Program-made: the position numbers and the translations under genes
Shown here: positions 26,335 to 37,200 of the stretch, piece after piece
Numbering within the stretch: position 1 is the stretch's first letter
How the letters are laid out: the number at the start of each line of letters is the position of its first letter
Notes under the pieces: model-generated
The model's database searches: none
Told to the model about the DNA's origin: nothing
The model's input: the letters and a program-made list of their open reading frames with translations, nothing else
DNA from: Amphibalanus amphitrite
Taxonomy: Eukaryota > Arthropoda > Thecostraca > Balanomorpha > Balanidae
DNA length: 64,000 nucleotides
Direction of reading: 5' to 3'
NCBI RefSeq assembly: GCF_019059575.1
Contig: NW_024881998.1
Span: forward strand, 1 to 64,000

Positions 26335-26829
26335 TTGTTACTGCGGGAGGCAGCGGGGAGGATTTGCTCCATTTACCGATCTGAGATGGTGGCGCCCAAA
26401 ACGGCAAAGCAACATCTCCTGAAGCACCCGTCCTTCGAGGAAGACCCCATAATCATTTGCTCCGACTCGCAGGCGTCGCTGGCGACGCCACGAGGTGGAC
26501 AAGTGGCCCAGACACCCCCCCCCCCTCATCCCCTAGGTGCCGCCATCTGGGAGTATATGATGGCCCTAGTGGCTGTAGGGGGCCGAAGAATCCACCATAG
26601 AAGGAGGGCGGCGATAGCCCGATTAAGCTGGGCGTCCAGTGGAGCCTCGGCTCTATCATGGGCATTGGGCAAGGACTCTGCGAGCACCCCCGTCTCCTCC
26701 ATCTTCGACGGCACTCCAGTCAGAAAGCTGTCCCCACCCGAGTTTCCCAGCAGCATGGGCCACATGAAACCGAACAGCGCCGAGCCGCTCGACGCTGAGG
26801 ACCAGGCGAGAGTAACAGTGAAAAGGTGA
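26335..26829 (+). pseudogene. Possible retroelement RNase H-like remnant
   Basis: The 164-codon frame contains PIIICSDSQASLAT near its residues 39-52. This resembles the DSQAAL-type motif in the RNase H domain of non-LTR retrotransposon polyproteins. The rest of the frame (Ser/Ala/Pro-rich) does not continue the domain: no downstream His/Asp-containing block is visible, and no reverse transcriptase lies upstream. If the assignment is right, this is a small, frameshifted fragment. It could equally be a chance match in GC-rich DNA. Confidence 0.25.
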
Positions 26830-26859
26830 AACGCGCGCCCTCGGCGCGCGCCGCCGGCC

Positions 26860-27711
26860 GAGGGCGCCGAGCCGGCCCAGGCCGGCTGCGGGTCAAACAG
26901 AAGCCGTCTCCGCGGCGGCCGCCCAGTGACAGCGACTCGGACTGACGTCGAGGCACCGCTGCCGCCTCCGCCGACCAACCCGCCGCCCAGCAAGGGCAGT
27001 TTGAAGGCGGCTGCGCCGGTGAAGGTGGCGCGGCCTGGCAGGGGCCGCGGCCGGCCCACTCCCAGCTACCCGTCCCGCGAGGTGCTCAGTACCACCGACT
27101 CGTCCGATTCTGAGGCAGCGCCGTCGGCGGGCCGCCGCCAGCAGTGACGACGACCGGCTGGCGGCGTTCGCGCGGGACTTGTCCGACTCCTGGTACTCGG
27201 ACTTGCCGCCCAAACTGGACGCCGGCGGCGTGAGCACCAGCAACGCCAATAAAAAGTCCACCTTCATCCGGCTCTTCTCGCACCGTGTCAAAAGGACTAC
27301 GCCGCGCGGCCGGCCGGCCAACTCGAATGAGCGCAGCGAAGGGCACACGTCCCCGACGGCGGCACTGGCGCCTCCCGCCGCGCCGCTGCCGGCGTTGCTG
27401 GCAACGCCGATCCAGGCCCATCGATTTCTACTGTTTTGTTGCCTACGTGCCGCTGCCGCCGCTCAGCCAGCACAATGGCGTGCCGGTGTTGCGCTGTCGG
27501 ATCGAAAAGCGGCTCGTGCAGCGGACGGACGGGTGCGGCCCGCGCGATGAGCCGCCGCCGCACACCGAGCTGCGCCGCGCGGACGTGAAGGTGGAGCTGG
27601 CAGCGGCCTGCTCAGTCCCCTCAACGGCGTCGACCGGCTCTCCGGCGATTTGCGGTCAGAAACGCCGCCGCTTCTGGGACAAAGGTGTCAGAGCGCGGCG
27701 CTGCCCGTGAG
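26860..27711 (+). pseudogene. Frameshifted coding remnant of unknown identity
   Basis: Protein-like text appears in successive frames on the plus strand. There is a Pro/Ser-rich basic stretch with acidic SDSDSD and TTDSSDSE patches (26890-27147). It is followed by RDLSDSWYSDLPPKLD and STFIRLFSHRVKR in a second frame (27170-27300), then DFYCFVAYVPLPPLSQ...RCRIEKRLVQRT in a third (27420-27600). No single frame spans all of it, so it is either a pseudogene with several one-base shifts, parts of separate exons, or poor assembly. I do not recognise the family. It lies directly beyond the tandem array and the possible retroelement remnant. Confidence 0.3.
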
Positions 27712-28784
27712 ACGTTAAGTTAGCACAGGCAATGTCGTCTGCACTCCTTGCAGTTCATGTTGAATACACAACCATGTTGCGAAGTAATAGGCGCCGGGTT
27801 TTTCAGTTCATAGAACTTTTTCCCTGGCTATTACACCCCACAACCGAACACTGACACCTTGCACAAGTATGACTGTGTGTATGAATGGCAATTTATGCGC
27901 CAACGGCGTATAAAGACTTTTATCGGTCGTCGCCAACTTAAGCGCTTGTCAACCTGCGGCGGCTGAGCCGGCGCGGCGGCGCCGCCGCACCCGCAGTTGA
28001 CGCAGCGACAGGCGACGCAGAGCCAGCAAAAAAGTCGTTGTTCGCCCGCCGCCACCCCAACGCCTCCTGTGCCTTGTTCGTTTATCTTGCTTTAGGCGGT
28101 GCTAATGCTGTGTGCTCTCTGTACTGGGCTGTTCCACCTCTCCAAAAAACGGACAAAATACAGCCCCGTTACACACTATGACAATGTTTTTTGCAAGCGC
28201 GAGGGCGGCGACGGATAAATGTTAATAAATACATGAACCAATGTTGTGTTTTCGGTTCCAGTACCTTCTTTGGGCACCTCGGCAACAAGTAAGTAATCCG
28301 TTAGCTTTGCCACACCTAAGATGGCTCCCACGTTGTTATTTGCTCCCGGGTTAACATAAACCGGTTTAACGTAACTTTTGCATCCCGGCCAAAATTGCCG
28401 GTTAACTGTCCCACCGCTCGAGACTGGCGCTAGGCTGGCCGAGCAAAAAAAAAAAAGTTTGTCCGCGGCTTCGTCTTATTCGCAGCTGCTGGACACGGGG
28501 GAGGGGGGAGGAGGGGCTGCATCGGACGAAAAGCGGGCTCTGGTATTAACTGGATTTTTTGCCAGCTGGCGCCGTATGGTGGCGCTAGCAGAGCTTCTTA
28601 CATATCAATGCTAGATATAAAAGAATGAATATTTACCAATCAATTTTTCATTTAAAGCCATTTGAAATATTTATGTCCATCCTACTACCGCGCTTAGGTA
28701 TATCTAAAATTAAATACCTTTCGTGCGTCGCCAGCTGGCCAGCCAGCTGACGCAATCCAGCTTTTACCAAAGCCCCGAAAAGCG
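27712..28784. other. Non-coding segment, nothing recognised
   Basis: No gene or mobile element end recognised. A poly-A run lies near 28445. Confidence 0.4.
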
Positions 28785-29093
28785 ATGACGTGAGCCCTAA
28801 TATTGGCTTCACCACACAATTTGAGCCCTCAAACTGGAATCAGGTGAGCTCGAAAATGGGGATCAGGCTGAAAACTGGTATCATAGTGAGACTAGTTTTA
28901 GAGCTTGACACCGATAATGGGTACTGACTGAGCTCTGTTTCTGCGATCAATGATACCGATTTAAGGGATCGTATGAGCCCATGTGGCGCTAGCTCAGAAA
29001 GTATTCTCGAAATGTGCTGTCTGTTTTGAATATGGTACATTAGCCCGAAAACTGGTCTCTGAGCCCGAAAATCGGGACACTGTTTTCTCAGTG
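28785..29093. repeat. TGAGCCC repeat-bearing remnant, right copy
   Basis: Holds TGAGCCC at about 28793, 28822, 28974 and 29058 and ends CTGTTTTCTCAGTG (29080-29093). This is close to the reverse complement of the start of the remnant at 19124. Several AATCGGG and GATACC words recur. No coding sense. Confidence 0.45.
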
Positions 29094-32000
29094 GAGAACC
29101 AGTGGAGATTCCGAGGGTGTGTCGCCCAGCCGAGGTGCTTAACTACCGCCTAATGAGCAGTGACAACCAGGTGCTCCTCGCATGAAATGTAAATCATAGA
29201 AAGTGGTTAGTGACGCCACGCAGGCGGCGGACCGGGGCAAAGAACGGGCTGATTGTCGCGCTGGCAGTGAGCATGCGTGGTTTTGTTAAGTATTATAAGG
29301 CTCTACGCATTGTATAATTATTTACTGTTCGCTACGCAGTGTTTGACATTCGCCCCGACATCAAGATGTATTTCAAAATCAAGTATGTTGTGATCTGCAC
29401 AGTTGCTTATGATTTATCAAGTGCTCAATCATTTGTTGTTCATCAGACCTCACACGGATCATCACAGTATTTTGTACCATCATCGTCGTAGCCTTACCAT
29501 TACTCGCCGGGGCCTCAGGAGTCTCTCCGGCCGCACCTATTACTGTTTCCGTGCCGTTTAACCGTCCAGCATTGAGCGATGGCCGGCGGGGGGCTGCAGT
29601 CGATCTCTGCTACCATCAGACGGCTACCTTGACCGTCACTCGTAATCACGCTATCAGCGATCAGTCTTTTGTTTGCGTCGTCAGCACGACTCGGCGACAA
29701 ACGGCGGGGGTCGGTCATTTCTCACGGCGCTCGGCCCCGTCCTTCGGTGTCTCCTCTGCTCACACCCGCCGGCGCCGGCTCGAGCGGCTTGGTCCGCGCC
29801 CTTCTTTCGGTGTCGGCCTCGGTGGGCTCTCGTTTTGTCTCAGTGCTCTCATTCACTGTGTCTCAGTCTGTCAGCAAATGTCTCCACCGTCGACGTTTGT
29901 CTTCACCTGTCGGCGGTCGCCTCCATCTGCGGTTGTCTCTATCAGTTGGTGTTAATGTCTTCAGGATTTGTCTCTGTCTTTCTGTTATTGTTTCTAATTC
30001 TCTATCACCGCTCATCGTCCATCCAGTCCGGTGCTATGTCATGTATTCGGTGCTGGAAATGTGTCATACTTGTGACCCCATTTATGACCTCTACCCACGT
30101 GCCGACCTCAGCCAGTGAAGAGCAGAACAGAGCAGAAGTCAGCAGCCAGAAGGGCGTGACGGACGTCCACGCTGAGCTGCCGTGACGTCCAGCACAGGTT
30201 CAGTGATGTGTGGACCGGCACAGGACATCAAGCTACCACCGCAATCGCGCAGAAGACAGCCTGATGACGGGATGACGACGTGCGAGTTACGATAATGCCC
30301 GCGCGCAGGCAGCGATGCAAAAATGAGCAACGAGCACCGAGGAGGCGGGCATGCATGTGAGCTGCAGAGGTGGGCAGGTATAACTCCGGCCGGGAACGCG
30401 CGGGAACAAAGGGAGAACGCTAGAAAAAGTGACCCAGAGGTGACACGATACAGGCCGGATGATTGATAAACTGATTGCAGGTCAGTGACGCTGCAATGCA
30501 TGAAAAATGCTTCAAAACAAAGGTACGCGTTGGAAAGGTAGTGTTTTAGATAAGCTGACTATTGAAGCATGCATTTGGGATGTTGGGCTGGTAATTTTAT
30601 AGATGAAGGTAAGATTTTCTGGCACTACTGGCTTGGTCAATGCGAATGAAGGAATTAAGCATGGTGCTTTTGTCGATTTATGAAAAACTTGCTGCTGTTA
30701 CAATGAACAAAGATTGGCTAACTTTCAAAAAGCCGTGCTGCTGTTTTATCCATCGCCAAGTAACTTATTCTGCATGGTCGCACTGCAATGTTATCGAAAT
30801 AATCTCTAAGATTGTCCAAAATGGAACTGATAGGAAACAAATCTGAAGTCGTTAGCGCTATCAAAGGTCTGTGTCACTCACCAGTAAAAATACAGGAGCA
30901 TATTTTAACGTTGTCGAGCAATTGTTATTTAATGTTCAGGAAATTACATTTAGTTTGTTACTGTTGGTAACAAGCTTGACAACAGCGCTGATAAATGAGT
31001 GATTGTCGGCTTGATTGGGCAAAAGGCGACAAAGAACAAGTCATGCGGCATCATGAGAAAAAGTGAGTTGTTCCTTACCACGCAGGAACAGATTGTTTCT
31101 CGGATGTTGTCGATAATCTTTATCTCGTAGCTCTCAACTGCTATCTGCTCGCTCAAAGGCAAGATTAGGGAAAAATCACAGCGGGAGGGAGCCAAGGATT
31201 AGTTGTCGCCAGTTTCCTCCCGACTGACCACCTCGAGAACACACGTTTGCATGGATGTCGGGCCGGACGGGCGACAGGGAAGGAAGCCGCGCGGTGACTG
31301 CCCGGCCACGAACTCTCCCGACAAAGGCTCGGCCCGGGAGATATCCCCGGGAGGCAAAAATCTCCCTCTTCTCGGAGCGGACTCAGGAGAGCGGCGTGAC
31401 GCCGGGCCGGAGCGTTTTCCTCCACCCGACGGACAGACGCGAGGAAAAGACGCCGGTCTGCGGCGGCGGCACGCGGCGCCCGCCGGCCGTGGGAACCTGA
31501 CCACGATCGGGGGTCTGATAGGGCCCGGCCACCGCCGAGGGCACACACAGGACAGAGGAAGCGACCGGAGAGACGCGGTACAGAGTCGCCGAGCTGCTCT
31601 CTTTGTGCGCCGGCAGACGCAGCGGCTCATTGTTCGGCCCAGATTGGAGTGATCAAAACTGGATCAGCGGCTTCGGTCGTGGGAGCGCTCGGATGGGACG
31701 GACGCTGCGTATGTGCTCTCCTTGTCTCACTGATGATGTAGAGCAGAGGTCAGATGGGTTGGAGTCGGGTGGGGTGACTCCTCTAGTCCAGTCTGCCCAG
31801 GACGGTGACCTTTGGCAGTCGAGAGCCGCTGGTACTGGCGCTGTGCAAGGCTCTGGATCTGCGTCTGTATTCTTGTTCTCAGGGAAGTGGTCTCTCCGTA
31901 TGTGTGTGAGAGAGTGGGGCAATGCTCTGTGACATCTGGCTGGCAGCTGTAACTCTACCTGATCTGTGCAGCAACAAAAAACACAGAATGAGAGCATTAC

Positions 32001-32142
32001 AACACCACACTGCGGGGTGCCAGCTCTTGTGTTTTATCCAAGAATGAAATACGCCCTTTGTTAGAATTTAGCAGAATCTATTTCTCGGATCGTATCAATA
32101 TGAATGTCCTTCTATGGCAGTGTTGTTATGGATCTAATCTGA
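29094..32142. other. Non-coding segment, nothing recognised
   Basis: Includes a GC-rich part at 31200-31650 with overlapping long frames on both strands, which is typical of GC bias. The Ser/Val/Leu-rich frames at 29550-30185 have no recognisable domain. Confidence 0.4.
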
Positions 32143-33088
32143 TAGGGGAAAGTGGGGTAAGACGGTCAGGGTAGGTAAGACGGGCACCCCTTCTGCAGAC
32201 CAAACCAATAGCGCTACGAGCAAGAAAAGTTAGGACCAGAATTGCCTTTCCCACTACACACCACCATTCAAGTCTGGTGAATTTGTGTTCAGTCGATAAT
32301 CTTTTATTTTGATTTCTTTAAAACACTCATTTCATTGAAAACATCCATAATGTATTGTGCAAGCTTTTGTGTACAGCACTATAGAGTTAAAAACTCGCAA
32401 TCACTTGTGGTACACTCATATGCCAACAGTGTTCATTTACGGCGGATTTGCTTTGTCTGCATCAAATTGTCCACAGCGAAAAATCGTGCTGAACTTCTGA
32501 CATTGAGTTTGGGGTAAGACGGGCAACTATGAACCCAATGGGTCTGTAATGGTGAAAATATTTTTGTTGCTGTAGGAAAAAAGAAGCATTTCTAATAAGA
32601 ATATGTTCGATTCCGATACTCACAGACATGTTAGCAATATTCCTTCGGCACAGTTTATTCTCGAATAATGAATGTGAAAAACGGTTCTACATGGCTTCTG
32701 AACTAGGGCCTATATAGGAGCATACGCCTTCTGCACGAATCTCGTATACTGCCATTTCCGAAGCACTTGAGACCAACGAGCGACTGTATAAATGCGGCTA
32801 ATCTCGGGCATTTGTTGCGAGCTGCGCTGATCGGTGAAAGAAGCTGGCCGTCTTGCCCTACCCATGTGACCGTCTTACCCCATGGGGTGGGGTAAGACGG
32901 GTTTTTGCAAGGTTTTGCAAAAATAGCTGCAGTTTATTTGTTGAATCAGGTCTAAGTCTCATCTTCTGGCAAATGAAAGTAAAATGTCTGAAAAAGGTTT
33001 TCACCCAGTTTCCCGTTTCTATGATGTTTCTAACCGGCCGAAAAATGGCTCCAAAGTTAAGGTGCCCGTCTTACCCCACTTTCCCCTA
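32143..33088. mobile_element. TA-flanked element with GGGGTAAGACGG repeats
   Basis: Body 32145-33086 (942 bp). The terminal inverted repeat is GGGGAAAGTGGGGTAAGACG, with TA on each side (32143-32144, 33087-33088). The motif GGGGTAAGACGGG or its complement recurs inside (about 32512, 32870-32902 and near both ends). There is no transposase. The architecture resembles the element at 40360-41331. Confidence 0.8.
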
Positions 33089-33350
33089 GCAATGATTCAA
33101 CCTGCAGATTACCCTCCGAGGGTAAGCCATTGCATATGCATTGACTTAAAATTTAGTGTCTCTATTTAATTACAGAGCGGAGTCGTACTTGTGTCAAGGC
33201 GAAAGCCAAGGTAATATTGGATTGACCCAGTTGATGTCACCGCCCATTTTTTTTTATTAATGAGTTCAATTTTTCGTTGATATTCATGAGCAAAGAAGCA
33301 TGTTTTACAAAAGAATGTTCTATCGGTACCAGCATTGTACATTTAATGAT

Positions 33351-34256
33351 TTAACCCTCGCCCGCACATGGGGGAGGGGTTGCCCCCCCCCCAGGTAGTC
33401 TTTCTGCTCTGCACTCAACATTTTTAGACCTAGAAGGTTGATTTTTCGTATAGCTGCTCCTCTATCCTTTCTTGATGTCCACTGAAAACTTCAAGTTTCT
33501 GTGATTTTTGGTTTCGGAGATATGACCTTGTATTTCATGTCATGTCATGACCCAAATGGCCAATTCTCAACATCTTGCGTTTGCCGTGGGCCTTGTGAGA
33601 TTTTGACACCCTGATTTCGGCCTTTTTTGCCAGTCTTACCTCCCACCTATCATGGAACATGTTGTTCGACGATGTACAGGGGTCAAGGTCAGGGTCAAGG
33701 TCAACCTAGTTCATCTAAGATAATTGCGTTTTAGGCAAGCTGAATTTACTTTTTGTGAAGTTTTTTGACTGCATTTTTGGTAAAAGCTTCTCAGATCATG
33801 ATTTCATGTAATATGGACCCAAAAACAATCGGTGCACACATCAGTATACACACAGACACACACAGACATACAAATACATATGATTGACCTTGACCTAACT
33901 TGACCTGAAATGACCTCAGCAGCAAAATTCTGGTCGGGTAGTGTGACAAAGAGGTTCTAGCTGGCTTGGCACCAGAAAACAGCATCGTCATCGGTATTTG
34001 ATAAGCAGCGCACTTGATACCCAACGGTGACCCAAAACAGCAACATTTTTTAGTTTGACCTGACCTGGAAGGTCAATGACTGACCTGAGAAGGTAAAACT
34101 GGGTATTATTGAATTCGTCTCTTCCCAAAGAATCTTTTTGGTCTTTACCGCTAAGCTCTATCTCCAACAGGAACGAAACGGCGCGGGGGGGGGGGTGGCA
34201 ACCACCCCCCATGTGCGTTCTAGGATGGGAAAATGGCATGTGCGGGCGAGGGTTAA
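33351..34256. mobile_element. TTAA-flanked MITE with AGGTCA clusters, second copy type
   Basis: Body 33355-34252 (898 bp) between TTAA at 33351-33354 and 34253-34256. The perfect terminal inverted repeat is CCCTCGCCCGCACATG. G-run/C-run hairpins lie near both ends (33369-33393, 34185-34212). The interior carries GGTCAAGGTCA-type words at 33683-33705, TGACCTTGACCT at 33885-33896 and several TGACCT at 34053-34093. There is no transposase frame. Assignment to piggyBac-type rests on TTAA plus CCC...GGG termini. Confidence 0.85.
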
Positions 34257-37200
34257 TGGGACACGTATTTACGTTGTTAATGTATCTACGATAATGTTGT
34301 CTACGGACATTGGTCATGGCACGCATTTTGCGGAGACATGCAGGTGATGTGCGTAATGCGTAATTGCGTAATGCGTATTGTTGCGGGACGCTTACGAATA
34401 AACCGAAATTATTCACTCATAATTAGGTTTAAAATCCAGTCAAGATCTCAGGTGCAAGTATCTATTAATCCAACTGGTTGGTGTAACGATTTATGGCACC
34501 ACATTCCTCGCATGTTACGTAATTACCACCCAATTTTACACTCCCGTTAGCACTAATTTAATACTCTGCGAATCTTTATGGCTCCTTACGATGAATAATA
34601 CATACGCCCAACGAAAATGAAATGTCAGTGTTTGGTTTAGAGCCGTTTTAATCGCCTATAGAAAACAATATCCACTCTGGTATCTGCCGGTAATTGATGG
34701 GTTATGTCTGCCGTGTGATGAAGAGGGTGAGAGTACAAGGACTGTTGGCTAAACACGCTCCTCATCGAATGCTTTGGGCCCGCGATATTTCGCGAGAAAG
34801 ATGGATGTGGGTAAGATCCGCCATCAAGATCCATAATTAATAGCCACACCGGAGATGGTTTGGCCTCGACGGGCACCAGCCTTGCGGTCACCTTCGTCTG
34901 AGAATCGGGCCCCGGAGCCTTGGAGTCTCCGGGAACGGCGTCAGTGGTCTCCGGGAACGCCGCCAGCCACGCCCACGGCCCGGCGCCCCGACAGAACCCC
35001 CGGGATTCGCCACGGGCCGCGGCGCGTGCCGACGCTTCGCGGCCGCAAAAACGGCCGGAGACGGCAATTTCGGCGCGGCTGCGACGTTTCCGGCGCACTG
35101 CATGCGACGCGGCGGCTGCGGCGCGCCGTATTTTACTGTCGACAGCGCCACACCGTGACGCTGTTTCCGCGTTTTGGTCAAGCATCTGACTTGCTGATTA
35201 TGTGTCTGGCATGAGCATGTAATGAGACGTGCCATCAAGGCCTGCAAATGCATCTGTCCTCGTGCCGCGCTCACAGGGCGGGGGCGGAGACGGCTGTTCA
35301 GGGGTACCTGGGGCTGGGCTGAGACAGAGCCTCGGGCGCCCAGCCGCGACACACGAGGGAGCTCCTTACCGCATGCCCAGCTGAGCGGCAAATTCGAGGG
35401 GCGCGCCGCAGCGCCGCGGAGCGTCGCGTTTGTCACCCTGCGTCGCGTTAGTCAACAGGGGTGACGGCGTCGATTTGCTCGCCACTGAGGAACTCCTAGT
35501 GACACGGCAGCACGGGGAGAGGTCAGTGTGAGGTCACCAAGAGGTCAGCGGGGCCAGAGGGCCGCCGTGGACACTCGGCTGCCGGCCGGTTGTTCGGAGC
35601 GGCACTCGACACTCGGAGTGCCGCTGGGGGTCACGAGCCGGCCCGGTCGTGTCAGAGGGTGTCAATTACCGGCGAGTGGCGTCGCCCGGGGCCACCTCTC
35701 GGCTCCATGACCGGCCGTTATACCGGCCCGCTCGGCCGCTCACCGCGCGCGCACTTTTCCCCTGGATGACTCGAAAGTGACGCCACCGCCGTCCCCTGAA
35801 CGCCACTCGAACCGTGTCGGGAAGCCATCCGGGAGCGACGCGGCTCCTGCGTCCCCGGCGCAGAGAAATGATTCTATTAGTGTAATGAGTGGGATGTTTT
35901 CTGGTCGCGGGCTGCGGCAGGACGTAATGAGGTAATAACTCGGCGGCGGCAGTCGGTTTATCGGCGCTGGGTCACGACCCGACTCTGCCCGCGGGCTGCG
36001 GCGGCGGCGGCCGGGCTGTCATCCGGGCACCCGCGCCGTCCGTCTCCTGAGCCACGCCGCGGCTACCGCCGCCCTAATGGGATGTCGCCATAACGCTGGA
36101 GAGGCGGCTGGTCTCGCCGTGCTCTGCGGTCCATCGAGAGAAGAGCTGGATCTCTCCATCGTAGCGGCGGCGTGTGACAAAGTCGCCGTTACGTCACATG
36201 GAACATGGTGTCACTTACTTAGGCGATATTGGGACGATGGGACGCCAATGGGACCCAATATAGCTCTCCTGTAAAAGGGTAGCAGAGTGGGGCGAAATTG
36301 GAGCAATTGCCGACCGAATGGCACGTCTCAATAAAAGAGAGACGTCCGAGCTGCCAATGCGATATAACTCAGCACTAACCCGTCCCCATGTCACAGAATC
36401 TGACTAAAGGATGGGGAGCCAAAGGGCGATCCTTGAGTGACACCGTGTCCCGATGGACCAGCACCATCGCCGGTACATCGGCAGGTCTTCGAGACTGCAG
36501 AGAAAGTGGGAACCCCGCTGCGTTTCATGTATCCGGAGCGACTGGAAGACACCTTCATAAACGTAATGCACTCACTCTTGGGGTCCCGAAGGAGCGGCTA
36601 TTGGGCTTTAAATCGTAAACTTTCCGATCTCTGGGCAATACAGCCTGCTTGCCCGTCCACCTGGGGTGCCATCAGTCACTGGTTACCACTCTCTTCCCTC
36701 GGATCGGGAGCCCGTTGCGGCGCGCCCGCCCGATCGGTTGATCAGGCAGTGGTTTACCGATGCGGCTCTGTGTGTGTGTGACTGACACTCGTACGTTACG
36801 GAGTCGGCTGCGGTGGCGTAAGGCGCACCCCGCCGCCGGCAGCGCAGGCAGCACAGCCAGTTGCCAGACGGTCACGATAGTCACTAACGAGACACATACA
36901 TAATACATCCGCTGGGAGGCGCCGAGCGGCAGCCGCTGACGGCCGAGCGCTCCAGAATCACAGCTGAGCTGACCGGGTCGCGTGTAACTCGGTGCCGCGC
37001 CCCGGGGGACGTCGTGACCTACCCCGGCGCTCCGCCGCCGGACGGCGAGGTGTTTACCGAACGAAGAACTTGGGCCGGCTGGGTTGGTAGGACCGCCGCG
37101 CCGAGAGAGCTGGCTGACGCAGAGCTTTGGAGAACTTTGGAACATGGTGGGCGAGACTTGGACATGCGACTTCGAGGTATGGTGCTGTGGAACTTCTCAT

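Noticed and set aside
29551..30185. 134-170-codon overlapping plus-strand frames
   Set aside because: Three overlapping Ser/Val/Leu/Cys-rich frames in pyrimidine-rich DNA. No domain and no splice context.
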